In this document: positions 8,855 through 19,900 of the stretch, piece by piece | Layout: the number at the start of each line of letters is the position of its first letter | Position numbering within the stretch: the first letter of the stretch is position 1 | Translations under genes and position numbers: made by a program | DNA from: an uncultured Roseburia sp. | Lineage (GTDB): Bacteria; Bacillota; Clostridia; Lachnospirales; Lachnospiraceae | DNA: 64,000 nucleotides | Assembly (NCBI GenBank): GCA_947246475.1 | Contig: CAMXSH010000002.1 | Location: 1-64,000, forward strand | Direction of reading: 5' to 3' | The notes under the pieces: generated by a model | The model's input: only the letters and a program-made list of their open reading frames with translations | Told to the model about the DNA's origin: nothing | Databases searched by the model: none

Positions 8855-10336
8855 ATGAAAAATCAAGACAATGTGTTACAACAGATCAAAAGTTACGCCG
8901 GGGAGTATGATATAGTTCCCATCCGAAAAGAAATCTTCGCAGACATTATCACCCCCATCGGGCTGCTGCGAAAGATTGCAGCAAAAAACAAACGTTTTTA
9001 TCTGCTGGAAAGCGTGGAAGGAGGAGAGAAATGGGGGCGTTATTCTTTCCTTGGCTATGATCCGGTCATGCGGGTATCCTGTTATAAAAAGTTGGTGACA
9101 GTGGAAAAACAGGGAAAAAAGAAGACCATCGAGACAGAAGATTCCCTGGCTGCAGTCCGGGAGATATTGAAAGATTACCGGTCACCTAAGCTGGATGGAA
9201 TGCCGCCCTTTACCGGGGGATTCGTAGGGTATTTTGCCTATGCCATGATCGCCCACGCGGAGCCGAAGCTGGACATCAGGCGGGGAGAATTTAATGACTA
9301 TGATCTGATGTTGTTTGATAAAGTGATCGCCTATGACCAGTTGAAACAGAAAATTGTGGTGGTGGCGAATGTCAGCACCAAAGGAGATATAGAGAAACAT
9401 TATAAACAGGCAGAGAGGGAGATCGAAAATATGATTACCATGATCCGTTCTGATGTGGAGATAGAGGAGGAGCCTTTCTGTGAGAATGTGGAATTTATAT
9501 GCAATGTGACAAAAGAAGAATATGAAAATATTGTAGAGAAAACCAAAGAGTACATCCGGGAGGGAGATATTTTCCAGGCGGTAGTGTCAAGACGGTTTGT
9601 CTGCGATTATAAGGGAAGCCTCATCAATCCGTACCGGGTGCTGAGGACCACCAATTCCTCTCCATATATGGTATATATGAATATGGATGATCTGGAGATC
9701 ATGAGCACTTCACCAGAGACACTGGTGCGGCTGCAGGATGGAAGGCTTACGACATTTCCGGTGGCGGGCTCCAGACCCCGGGGCAAAAATGAGGAAGAGG
9801 ACAGCATGCTTGAAGAAGAGCTGCTCCTTGACGAAAAAGAATTGTCTGAGCACAATATGCTGGTGGATCTGGGACGGAATGATCTGGGGAGGATCTCGGA
9901 GTTTTCTTCGGTGGAGGTGACAGAATACAAGATGATCCATAAATATTCAAAGATCATGCATATCTGTTCCCAGGTGGAAGGAAATATCCGCCCAGACTGT
10001 GATGCACTGGACGCTGTCCGTTCTGTCCTGCCGGCGGGAACCCTTTCTGGTGCACCGAAGATCCGTGCCTGTGAGATCATTGATGAGCTGGAGAATGAGC
10101 CGAGAGGAATCTACGGCGGCGCACTGGGATATATCGATTTTAGCGGAGATCTTGATACCTGTATCGCCATCCGTATGGCGGTAAAAAAGAAGGGTAAAGT
10201 ATATGTCCAGGCAGGAGGAGGGATCGTGGCTGACAGCCAGCCCCATTTGGAATATGAAGAATCTGCCAACAAAGCAAAGGCAGTTATGGAAGCAATTAGG
10301 AACGGGCAAATGGATTCGTGCCCTCTGGTTAACTGA
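8855..10336 (+). CDS. trpE: Anthranilate synthase component I
   Basis: YSFLGYDPVM, STSPETLVRL, GTLSGAPKIRA, GGALGYIDFSGDLDTCIAIR; first gene of T-box trp operon. Confidence 0.96.
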   Translation: MKNQDNVLQQIKSYAGEYDIVPIRKEIFADIITPIGLLRKIAAKNKRFYLLESVEGGEKWGRYSFLGYDPVMRVSCYKKLVTVEKQGKKKTIETEDSLAAVREILKDYRSPKLDGMPPFTGGFVGYFAYAMIAHAEPKLDIRRGEFNDYDLMLFDKVIAYDQLKQKIVVVANVSTKGDIEKHYKQAEREIENMITMIRSDVEIEEEPFCENVEFICNVTKEEYENIVEKTKEYIREGDIFQAVVSRRFVCDYKGSLINPYRVLRTTNSSPYMVYMNMDDLEIMSTSPETLVRLQDGRLTTFPVAGSRPRGKNEEEDSMLEEELLLDEKELSEHNMLVDLGRNDLGRISEFSSVEVTEYKMIHKYSKIMHICSQVEGNIRPDCDALDAVRSVLPAGTLSGAPKIRACEIIDELENEPRGIYGGALGYIDFSGDLDTCIAIRMAVKKKGKVYVQAGGGIVADSQPHLEYEESANKAKAVMEAIRNGQMDSCPLVN

Positions 10337-10374
10337 ATGCAGCAGATGTGGTTGTTTGTGGAAAGGAGAGACAC

Positions 10375-11004
10375 ATGGTATTATTGATCGATAATTACGA
10401 CAGCTTTTCTTACAATCTGGTGCAGCTTGTGGGAGAACTGGATCCGGACATCCGGGTGGTGCGCAGCGATGAATGCAGGGTGGAGGAAATAAAAAAATGG
10501 GAACCTTCCCATATTATCCTTTCACCGGGACCGGGGCACCCAAAAGATGCAGGGGTGTGCGAGGAAGTGGTGCGAAAATTAAAAGGAATTGTTCCAATCC
10601 TTGGCGTATGTCTGGGACATCAAGGGATCTGTGAAGTATTTGGCGCGAAGATCTGCTATGCCGGACAGCTGATGCATGGGAAAAAAAGTAATGTCTGGAT
10701 CGAGCATACCGATGCCCTTTTTAGAGGGCTTCCTGAGCGGATCGATGTGGCGAGGTATCACTCCCTGATCGCAGACAGGGATACGATTCCCAGGGAGCTG
10801 AAAGTTATATCGGTGGACGACAGGAACGAAGTGATGGCGGTGAGACACCGGGAATACCCATTGTATGGGCTTCAGTTTCATCCGGAGTCGATTTTGACAC
10901 CGGATGGCAAAGTGATAATAGAGAATTTTTTGAAAATGAACGCATTTTCCAGGAAGGCAGGAGAAAGGATGGGTGACGGATATGATCAAAGAGGCATTGC
11001 ATGA
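10375..11004 (+). CDS. trpG: Anthranilate synthase component II (glutamine amidotransferase)
   Basis: MVLLIDNYDSFSYNLVQ, ILSPGPGHP, GVCLGHQ, LQFHPESILT. Confidence 0.95.
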   Translation: MVLLIDNYDSFSYNLVQLVGELDPDIRVVRSDECRVEEIKKWEPSHIILSPGPGHPKDAGVCEEVVRKLKGIVPILGVCLGHQGICEVFGAKICYAGQLMHGKKSNVWIEHTDALFRGLPERIDVARYHSLIADRDTIPRELKVISVDDRNEVMAVRHREYPLYGLQFHPESILTPDGKVIIENFLKMNAFSRKAGERMGDGYDQRGIA

Positions 11005-11992
11005 AGTGATAAATGGAAGAGATATAAATTATGATATGGCGAAAGAGGTAATGAAAGAAATTATGTCAGGAGAGGCTACTGACATACAGATGGCGTCTTA
11101 CCTGACAGCACTGCGGATGAAGGGAGAGACGATCACGGAGATCACAGCATCAGCGCAGGTGATGCGGGATATGGCGGCAAAACTTGAGCCTGCCTGCGAA
11201 GTACTGGAGATCGTGGGAACCGGCGGAGATGAGGCGGGAACGTTCAATATTTCCACTACGGCGGCATTTGTGATCGCAGCTGCCGGCATTCCGGTAGCAA
11301 AACATGGGAACCGCAGTGTTTCCAGTAAAAGCGGGGCAGCAGATGTACTGGAAAGCCTTGGCGCGGATATTATGATCGATGTGGAGAAAAACCGGAAAGT
11401 ACTAGACAACACAAAGATGAGTTTTTTATTTGCCCAGTATCATCATTCTTCCATGAAAAATGTGGGACCGGTCAGAAAAGGGATGGGGGAGAGAACGATC
11501 TTTAATATTCTCGGTCCGCTGACTAACCCGGCGGGGGCGGCGATACAGCTTCTCGGTGTATATGACCGGTCGCTGGTAGAAAAGCTGGCAGAGGTGCTCA
11601 GCAATCTTGGGGTAAAACGCGGTATGGTGGTGTGTGGAAGCGATGGTCTGGATGAGATCACGTTGACGGGCCCTACCCACTGCTGCGAGATCCGGGAGGG
11701 GAAACTCACTTCCTTTGACATCACTCCGGAACAGTTTGGTTTGAAGCCTTGTCAGAAGGAAGAACTGGTGGGGGGCGCACCGGAGGAAAATGCCCAGATC
11801 ACAAGAGATATCCTTTCCGGAAAGGAAACTGGGGCAAAGCGGGACATTGTTCTTTTAAATGCCGGCGTGTCGATATATCTTGGTACACCAGGAATTACGA
11901 TGGAGGAGGGAGTAGGAAAGGCAGCAGAGGTGATAGACTACGGTAAGGCGCTGGCTAAAATGGAAGAGTTTATAAGTGCCAGCAGACAGTGA
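10973..11992 (+). CDS. trpD: Anthranilate phosphoribosyltransferase
   Basis: EIVGTGGDEAGTFNIST, KHGNRSVSSKSGAADVLE, FNILGPLTNPA; GTG start at 10973 or ATG at 10982. Confidence 0.96.
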   Translation: MTDMIKEALHEVINGRDINYDMAKEVMKEIMSGEATDIQMASYLTALRMKGETITEITASAQVMRDMAAKLEPACEVLEIVGTGGDEAGTFNISTTAAFVIAAAGIPVAKHGNRSVSSKSGAADVLESLGADIMIDVEKNRKVLDNTKMSFLFAQYHHSSMKNVGPVRKGMGERTIFNILGPLTNPAGAAIQLLGVYDRSLVEKLAEVLSNLGVKRGMVVCGSDGLDEITLTGPTHCCEIREGKLTSFDITPEQFGLKPCQKEELVGGAPEENAQITRDILSGKETGAKRDIVLLNAGVSIYLGTPGITMEEGVGKAAEVIDYGKALAKMEEFISASRQ

Positions 11993-11999
11993 GGTGAAC

Positions 12000-12791
12000 A
12001 TGATTTTAGATGAAATAGCGGCAGCCACTAAAAAACGAGTGGAAGCCTGCAAACAGAAGATTTCACTGGAGGAGATGAAGCGTAAGGCCCGCTCGCTGCC
12101 TGTGAGGGCTGAATTTCCCTTTGAGAACCCCCTGCAAAGCGGAAGGGCAGCATTTATCTGTGAGATCAAGAAAGCTTCACCGTCGAAAGGGATCATAGCA
12201 GAAGAGTTTCCTTATGTGGATATTGCCAGAGAATATAAAGAAGCGGGGGCAGACAATATATCTGTACTGACGGAACCGGACTATTTTATGGGCAGTACCA
12301 AGTACCTGGAAGAAATCTATCGGAACGTGGATTTGCCACTTCTGCGAAAAGACTTTATCATCGACGAATATATGATCTATGAGGCGAAGGTGATCGGAGC
12401 CAGTGCGGTACTGCTGATCTGCTCACTTCTTCCGGAGACGGTACTCAGGGAGGGGATCAGTTTGTGTGAAAGCCTGGGACTGTCCGCGCTGGTAGAAGTC
12501 CATGATGAGGAAGAGATCCGCAGGGCAGTCCATGCCGGAGCCCGGATCATAGGCGTCAATAACAGGGATCTGAAGACATTTCAGGTGGATATAACGAATT
12601 GCCTGCGGCTTCGGGAAAGGATACCAGAAGATATATTGTTCATAGCAGAGAGCGGGATCCACACCAGAGAAGATATCAAGGCGCTGGAGCGAGGCGGTGT
12701 GAATGGTATTTTGATCGGTGAGACGCTGATGCGCAGCGCCGATAAGAAAAAAACACTGGCAGAGCTGCGGGGAATGGATGTGGGTAAATGA
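12000..12791 (+). CDS. trpC: Indole-3-glycerol phosphate synthase
   Basis: CEIKKASPSKGII, LRKDFIIDEYMIYEA, IGVNNRDLKTFQVD, IAESGI. Confidence 0.96.
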   Translation: MILDEIAAATKKRVEACKQKISLEEMKRKARSLPVRAEFPFENPLQSGRAAFICEIKKASPSKGIIAEEFPYVDIAREYKEAGADNISVLTEPDYFMGSTKYLEEIYRNVDLPLLRKDFIIDEYMIYEAKVIGASAVLLICSLLPETVLREGISLCESLGLSALVEVHDEEEIRRAVHAGARIIGVNNRDLKTFQVDITNCLRLRERIPEDILFIAESGIHTREDIKALERGGVNGILIGETLMRSADKKKTLAELRGMDVGK

Positions 12792-13420
12792 AAGTAAAGA
12801 TTTGTGGTATCCGCAGAGAGAAGGATGTCCTGTATCTCCATGAGGCAATGCCGGATTATGCCGGATTTATCTTTGCGGATACAGAAAGAAGAGTGACAGA
12901 ACATCAGGCCGCTCTCCTGAGACGGCAGCTGGATCCGCGGATTCAAGTATTTGGCGTATTTGTCAATGCGCCGGTAGAAGCCGCAGCAGCACTTGCTGGT
13001 AGGGGGATTATTGATGTGATACAGCTGCATGGGGATGAGACGGAAGGATATATCCGGACGCTCCGCAGTATGACAAAGGCACCTGTGGTCAAAGCGGTAC
13101 GGGTGAAAAATCCAGAGGATATCCTTCAGGCTGACCAGCTGCCGGTGGACCATCTGCTTTTGGATACGTATCACAGAGGGCAGTATGGAGGCACCGGGGA
13201 GACTTTTTCCTGGGAACTGATCCCGGAAGAATTGGAGCATTCCTATCTGCTGGCAGGAGGGCTGAATGTCGAAAATGTCTGTCAGGCACTGTCTGTGGCA
13301 GAAACAAAAGGCCACTGTATCGGAGTCGATGTGAGCGGCGGTGTTGAGACAAATGGAGTAAAAGATAAAGTAAAAATAAAAAAATTAATAGAAACAGTGC
13401 GTTCTTACCGGACGCAGTAG
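12788..13420 (+). CDS. trpF: Phosphoribosylanthranilate isomerase
   Basis: MKVKICGIRREKDV, GFIFADTERRV, IQLHGDE, LAGGLNVENV, GVDVSGGVE. Confidence 0.95.
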   Translation: MKVKICGIRREKDVLYLHEAMPDYAGFIFADTERRVTEHQAALLRRQLDPRIQVFGVFVNAPVEAAAALAGRGIIDVIQLHGDETEGYIRTLRSMTKAPVVKAVRVKNPEDILQADQLPVDHLLLDTYHRGQYGGTGETFSWELIPEELEHSYLLAGGLNVENVCQALSVAETKGHCIGVDVSGGVETNGVKDKVKIKKLIETVRSYRTQ

Positions 13421-13437
13421 AAGGGGAGGACTAGAAG

Positions 13438-14622
13438 ATGTCGAAAGGACGTTTTGGTGTTTATGGCGGACAGTATATACCGGAGACGCTGATGAACGCT
13501 GTGATCGAGCTGGAGGAAGCATATAACAAATATAAGGAAGATCCGGAATTTGTCCATGAATTTCAGGAATTACTGGCAAATTACGTGGGGAGGCCGTCGA
13601 TTCTGTACTTTGCGGACCGGATGACAAAAGAACTTGGCGGTGCAAAGATCTACCTGAAACGGGAGGATCTGAACCATACCGGATCCCATAAGCTGAATAA
13701 TGCACTGGGGCAGGCGCTGCTGGCAAAGAAGATGGGAAAGACCCGTTTGATCGCTGAGACAGGAGCCGGGCAGCACGGGGTGGCGACAGCCACCGTCGCG
13801 GCGCTTCTTGGCATGGAATGCGAAGTATTTATGGGAAAAGAGGATACGGAGCGCCAGGCATTGAATGTATTCCGTATGGAGCTTTTAGGAGCGAAGGTCC
13901 ACGCTGTGACCAGCGGCACCCAGACATTAAAGGATGCTGTGAATGAGACGTTGAGAGAGTGGACGAACCGCATTGAGGACACTCATTATGTGATCGGATC
14001 GGTAATGGGACCGGCGCCATTTCCAGAGATCGTAAGAGATTTTCAAAGCGTCATCGGAAAAGAAATAAAAGAGCAGCTGATGCAGATAGAAGGAAAGCTG
14101 CCGGATGCGGTCATTGCCTGCGTAGGAGGCGGCAGCAATGCCATGGGGGCTTTTTATGAGTTTATCCCGGATGAGACGGTGCGGCTGATCGGCTGTGAGG
14201 CGGCGGGGCACGGTGTGCATACAGATAAAAATGCGGCTACGATTGCCAATGGCAGCATGGGAGTCTTCCATGGAATGAAGTCTTATTTCTGCCAGGATGA
14301 ATACGGTCAGATCGCGCCAGTATATTCCATCTCTGCTGGGCTGGATTATCCGGGGATCGGACCAGAGCACGCATACCTGCATGATACGAAGAGGGCAGAA
14401 TATGTTCCGATTACAGATGAAGAGGCGGTCTCAGCTTTTGAATATCTGTCCAGGACAGAGGGGATCATCCCTGCCATCGAGAGCTCCCATGCTCTTGCTT
14501 ATGCGAGGAAACTGGCGCCCACGATGGCAAAGGACCAGATCATTGTAGTGAATATTTCAGGCAGAGGTGACAAAGATGTGGCGGCGATCGCCAGATACAG
14601 GGGGGTTGATATTTATGAATAA
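13438..14622 (+). CDS. trpB: Tryptophan synthase beta chain
   Basis: [60 protein letters not shown]. Confidence 0.97.
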   Translation: MSKGRFGVYGGQYIPETLMNAVIELEEAYNKYKEDPEFVHEFQELLANYVGRPSILYFADRMTKELGGAKIYLKREDLNHTGSHKLNNALGQALLAKKMGKTRLIAETGAGQHGVATATVAALLGMECEVFMGKEDTERQALNVFRMELLGAKVHAVTSGTQTLKDAVNETLREWTNRIEDTHYVIGSVMGPAPFPEIVRDFQSVIGKEIKEQLMQIEGKLPDAVIACVGGGSNAMGAFYEFIPDETVRLIGCEAAGHGVHTDKNAATIANGSMGVFHGMKSYFCQDEYGQIAPVYSISAGLDYPGIGPEHAYLHDTKRAEYVPITDEEAVSAFEYLSRTEGIIPAIESSHALAYARKLAPTMAKDQIIVVNISGRGDKDVAAIARYRGVDIYE

Positions 14623-15385
14623 AATAGAAGAAGCATTTCAGAATAAAAAAGCATTTATACCATTTATCACAGCAGGAGATCCAGATCTGGAGACCACCGA
14701 AAAGATTCTCTATGCCATGCAGGAAAACGGGGCAGATCTCATAGAGATCGGGATTCCCTTTTCCGACCCAGTAGCAGAGGGTGTTGAGATTCAGCAGGCA
14801 GACGAGAGGGCGCTGTCAGCAGGAACTACGACAGACAAAATATTTGATATGCTGGAAAAAAATAAGGGACGTTTTTATGTCCCTATGGTATTTATGACCT
14901 ATATCAATGTGATCTTTGTATATGGCATCGAAAAATTTGCAAAACGCTGCAGAGAAATTGGCATGGCTGGTGTGATTGTACCGGATATGCCATTTGAGGA
15001 AAAAGAAGAGCTTGATCAGATATTCCGCAGGTATGATCTGGATGTCATTTCCCTTATTGCCCCTACCTCAAAGGAGCGGATCAAGGCGATCGCTGCCGAG
15101 GCAAAGGGATTTGTTTACTGTGTATCCAGCCTGGGTGTGACGGGAGTGCGTGACAGCCTCAGCCAGGGAGTGGCAGAGATGGTCCGCGAGGTAAAGAAAG
15201 TCAATGACATTCCCTGTGCCGTGGGCTTTGGTATCTCTACACCAGAACAGGCGGAGAGCATGGCAGCGGTATCGGATGGAGTGATCGTGGGGAGTGCCAT
15301 CGTCCGCATTGTGGGGGAATATGGAAGAGAGTGTGCGGAAAAAGTAGGAGAGTATGTGCGAAGCATGAAAGCAGCATTAGGATGA
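14615..15385 (+). CDS. trpA: Tryptophan synthase alpha chain
   Basis: [50 protein letters not shown]; overlaps trpB by 8 bp. Confidence 0.96.
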   Translation: MNKIEEAFQNKKAFIPFITAGDPDLETTEKILYAMQENGADLIEIGIPFSDPVAEGVEIQQADERALSAGTTTDKIFDMLEKNKGRFYVPMVFMTYINVIFVYGIEKFAKRCREIGMAGVIVPDMPFEEKEELDQIFRRYDLDVISLIAPTSKERIKAIAAEAKGFVYCVSSLGVTGVRDSLSQGVAEMVREVKKVNDIPCAVGFGISTPEQAESMAAVSDGVIVGSAIVRIVGEYGRECAEKVGEYVRSMKAALG

Positions 15386-15627
15386 CCGGATGAATGATAC
15401 ACGGATTGTTCCGCGCTATGTGCTTCCGCAATCCTAAGATACTGATCCTGGCATTATTTGTTCATAAAACTTTCACTTTTATTTTTCAAATAAATGTGTT
15501 AGAATTAAAATTGGTTTTGTTATTATGGTTGTGGGATCATCATAGTGACAGAATACGAACCAAGAAATTAAGCTGCACAGCAGAAGCTGCTGCGCTACCC
15601 TTACAGGGGCGATAGGAGGAAAAAGAA

Positions 15628-16761
15628 GTGAAGAGAAAAGCGGTTGTGATCAGTGCATTTCTGGCAGCATCTCTGATGCTCACAGGATGTTCATGGAATG
15701 ATATTAAGGCGAAGTTTACCGGAGAGGATACTACTGCGCCGGTGGCGAGTGGTTCTGCCATCGTGATCGAGGAATACAATCCAGAGGAATGTGTGACAGT
15801 ACCAGAGTATAAAGGGATAGAAGTAGACTGTAAGATCAGTGATGAGGATCTTCAGGCTGAGATTGATTCTTTTTTGGCAAATAACTCTACAGAAGATAAG
15901 ATCAAAAAGGGAAAATGCAAAAAAGGTGATACAGTAAATATCGATTATGTTGGTAAGGTAGACGGAGAAGCATTTGACAATGGAAGTGCGACGGATCAGA
16001 CCATTATGCTTGGATCTTCTGGTTACATCGATGGGTTTGACGATGGCATTATCGGTATGAAGGTTGGTCAGACCAAAGACATTAACGTAACATTTCCGGA
16101 GGATTACGGCAAGGATGGACAGGATGAAGAGGCGAAAAAGCTGGCAGGAAAACCTGCTGTGTTTACGATCACCCTGAATTATATTTCTGAGACAAAGCTG
16201 CCAGAACTAAATGATAAGCTCGTTTCTGAAAAGACAGATTACAAAACCGTAGCGGAGTATAAAGAGGGTACACGGAATAAGCTGCTGGAAGATAAGAAAA
16301 AAAGCGCAGGACAGACTGCTTATGGAGAAGTAGAACAAAAAGCAGAGGTTAAGAAATATCCGGAAACTCTCGTAGAATCCTGTAAATCCCAGCTGGATGC
16401 ATATTATAAATATACAGCAAAACAGTATGGTTACAGCGATTTTAAGGCGTTTCTTTCCACAATGCAGATGGATGAGGCGACGTACAATGACAATCTGCTG
16501 AAGGCAGCCCAGAGTATTGCCAAGACCCAGATTCTAGCGGAGGCCATTGCCGCAAAAGAAAACATCACGGTGACAGATGATGAGATCAAAGCCGAGATTG
16601 CCAATGTGGCACAACAGGCAGGCCAGGAGGAGGCAGACCTTAAGAAGAATTTTGAAGATCTGTACGGACAGGCGATCACCATTGAAAGATATTATAAAGT
16701 AACACTTCTTACAAACAAGGTTATTGATTTTGTAGGAGAAAATGCAAAGATTGTTGAATAA
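15628..16761 (+). CDS. FKBP-type peptidyl-prolyl isomerase lipoprotein, trigger-factor related
   Basis: Lipobox LMLTGCSW; FKBP core GDTVNIDYVGKVDGEAFDNG, GFDDGIIGMKVGQTKDINVTFPEDYG; helical trigger-factor-like C-terminus. Confidence 0.85.
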   Translation: MKRKAVVISAFLAASLMLTGCSWNDIKAKFTGEDTTAPVASGSAIVIEEYNPEECVTVPEYKGIEVDCKISDEDLQAEIDSFLANNSTEDKIKKGKCKKGDTVNIDYVGKVDGEAFDNGSATDQTIMLGSSGYIDGFDDGIIGMKVGQTKDINVTFPEDYGKDGQDEEAKKLAGKPAVFTITLNYISETKLPELNDKLVSEKTDYKTVAEYKEGTRNKLLEDKKKSAGQTAYGEVEQKAEVKKYPETLVESCKSQLDAYYKYTAKQYGYSDFKAFLSTMQMDEATYNDNLLKAAQSIAKTQILAEAIAAKENITVTDDEIKAEIANVAQQAGQEEADLKKNFEDLYGQAITIERYYKVTLLTNKVIDFVGENAKIVE

Positions 16762-16782
16762 AGACTGATCAATAAAGCGAAG

Positions 16783-16825
16783 ACAGCTGTTTTGAAACCA
16801 GAATGGTATCAAAGCAGCTGTTTTT
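16783..16825 (+). terminator. Rho-independent terminator
   Basis: acagctgttttga ... tcaaagcagctgt (13 bp stem, one G:U) followed by T-run. Confidence 0.85.
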
Positions 16826-16842
16826 CTCTGTATACATTTTAC

Positions 16843-16872
16843 TTGACATCATTTGGAAGAGAGATGTAAAAT
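16843..16872 (+). promoter_or_regulatory. Sigma-A-like promoter of LRR/BIG2 protein gene
   Basis: TTGACA (16843-16848), 18 nt spacer, TAAAAT (16867-16872). Confidence 0.6.
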
Positions 16873-16949
16873 AAATTATATACGGCGACTAGAAACAGTA
16901 CGACTGCGCGGATTTGCGCCGCCGGGCTACATAAAAAGGAGAAAACTAA

Positions 16950-19900
16950 ATGATGAAGAAAAAAGGGAAGATGAGCGTTGTGGTGCGTGTGACCAGCATT
17001 ATGCTTGCCCTGGCACTGGTGATAACAAGTGTGCAGACAGCGGTAAGCCCTGGAAGGGATGCAAAGGCCGCAACGGCTGAAAGTATGGGGGACATGGAAA
17101 TGTTGTCTGCCAGCCATGTTCCGGATTCTGAGGTCAGGAATTTTTATACAATTCTTGCCAATGCCCAGAAGAACCTGGAAGTGGCTCAGAAAAAGGAGGA
17201 CGAAGCAGCGATTGCAGCTGCGGAAGCAGTGATTCAGGAGCTTTCGGGAATGAATGCGGGAGCTGTAGTAGCAAAATATGGAAATAATACCACATATACG
17301 GGGCAGGTATATGGAAGGTATCTGGTAAATTATCCGGGGAAGATTGATTTTACTGGATTGACAGTAAAAAATATCCAGGGAATTGGATGGGCGAGATCTG
17401 CGTCAGAATTTGATCTTTCAGGAGTCAGTGTTACGGAGGTTCCGGAGAATGAATTTGCATTTTGTAAGATGACGAAGGTCGTTCTCCCGGATGGTGTAAC
17501 GAAGATCGGAAATAATGCCTTTGATGCCTGTTCCAATCTGGCTACTCTGATGATCGGAACGGGAGAAGAGAATATTGTTGACCTGACGAAGATAAATGAG
17601 GTTGGAGCTTCTGCTTTCAGCGGCTGTGCGGCAGTTACAGCGGTGAAATTTGCAGACTATGATTCTTCTAAGCCGGAGCTGAAGCTGGGGACCAGGGCAT
17701 TTGCAGCCTGTAAGAGCCTTGGGGAGATAAAAATTCCCATAAAAACGGCAGCCAATCTGGGGGCCAATGCTTTTGAACAGTGTGTCAAGTTAGTAAAAGT
17801 CGGACTCCACAATGATCTGGCGTATTTGTCCAATGGACTGTTTCAGGGAGCCGGTGCTTCTGAATATAACATCCGGTTCTATGTGATCGAAAAGGGAGAG
17901 AATCCATCTGCCAGCCAGCTTCCAGACAACATAACTTATGTGGGAGACAACTGTTTCACAAATGCCTGGCTCTGGGATATGGATCTGTCCACTTGCAGCA
18001 AACTGACAAAATTGAATCAGTATTCGTTCTCTGTCTCAAAGATTCTAAGCCTTAAACTGCCGGAATCTCTGGAGACGATTGAGGAGCAGGCTTTTGGCGC
18101 GGCAACGATGGCTTCTATTGTAATCCCGGAGAAATGTACCAATATTGGCGCAGGGGCTTTCAATAAGTGCAGTATTGAGGAGATTACTCTTCCAGATGCG
18201 CTGACAGAGATTAAAGCAAACACATTTAAAGCCTGTAATAACCTCGATGGCAGTCTCATACATTTATCGGAAAATTCTAAATTAGAGAAGATCGGGAGCT
18301 ATGCATTTGCCGACTGTGAAAGTTTGAAAACCACAATATTTTTAAAAAACCTGAAAAATCTAACTACAATTGAGGAGTATGCATTTGCCAATTGTGTTGC
18401 ATATTGGAAAGATGAAAATAATAATAAAGTAAATAATGCATACAAGGAGCCGGCGGTTGCATCAGGGCTGGAGGAAGTAATTCTTCCGGATTCAGTAGTT
18501 TCCCTGGGCGAATCCGTATTTGCGGATAACTATGCCCTGCGCAAGGCGGATCTTGGGAATGGTGTGAAGGAGATTCCAGATAAAGCATTTTATCTGGCTT
18601 CCCGGGGGGCAAGACTGGAGACGGTGATCCTTCCAGATAATCTTTTGACCATCGGCAAGTCTGCCTTTGAGAACCAGACAAGACTTTTTACGATCGGTAC
18701 CAGTACAGCGGAAAAAGAAGGTACGCTGCAGTTTGGTTCAAAGCTTGCATCTATTGGAGACCGGGCATTTGCAGGCTGCAGTGTGGAAAATGCCATCCGT
18801 GTCAGCGGAGTAAAGGCCTATGCCCTAAAAGAAAAGGTTAAGACTGTTTCGGAACCAGGTCTTACCCAGCTGATGATCTTTGATTATGACAATGCCTATG
18901 ATAAAGACAATACAGATAACGCAGCAAGAGCTGCTGATTACTGCAGAAATATATACATAGATGAGACAGATATCTTATCCAAAGGAAGTCTTCCAGAAGG
19001 AACTTTTAATGAAAAAGGAGAGTTGGAAGGTTCAGATTATATGGAACTCTATATTGTTGCCAAGAAGGCATGGGTAGATGATGATATGCTTATGCCTTCA
19101 GAGAAGGATTCTACCGATAAGCAGATAGAGATATATAAGGACGAATATGAGACAGATACCCAAGCATATAAAGACAGGTTTTATTCTAAGTATGATGAAA
19201 CGCTGACAGATACATTTTACTGTTCACAGAGCAATGCGGGCAGTGTGATCTCTCTTCAGAGTGCTGCTGGTAAAAGAGAGTGCTGGATCCGGGCGGTAGT
19301 AAATTCTGAGATCGAACATGTATCTCTTCCGGGAGAATCCTGCCGCATTGATATGACGTATGTATTTGGTGTCAGAGATGTCAGTCTGCCAGATTCCATG
19401 CGGGAGGACAGTCTTGGCGCCAGTGCCTTTGAGAAATGCTTTAGTCTGAATAAAGTTACACTTTCTGAGAATCTGACAGAAATAAAGCAGAATACATTCA
19501 GTGGAGCAGCCAAAGAGATCACTTCACCAAATGGCAGCAAATACTATGATTATTATGGGCTCCGCACGGTCTATATTCCGGAGGGAATGAAAAAGATCGG
19601 GGACGGTGCATTCCAGAGATGCTATAACCTGTACTTTAAGGAGAGCAGTACCAGTGCGTTAGGAACCAGCCTGGAGAGTATTGGAAATAATGCTTTTATG
19701 GAATGTTATTCTCTTGAGACGATGAAATTTCCTACAAGTCTTACCACCATCGGCAACAGTGCCTTTGCACAGTGTGCAGTTCGCAATACCAGCGATGCAG
19801 ATTGTAAGAGGGAGACGATCATAAAAGAAGACCAGGAACTAAAGTATACCTATTATTGGAATTATGAAAAATACGGAAAGAGAAGGGAAAAGACCGGTTT

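Noticed and set aside
8466-8858. ORFs 8466-8810(-), 8603-8812(+), 8628-8858(+)
   Set aside because: They run through the T-box and palindromic element; repetitive translation is a by-product of the DNA repeats
9182-10374. Numerous antisense or shifted ORFs inside trpE/trpG
   Set aside because: Shadow ORFs of well-supported genes; no RBS or recognisable domains
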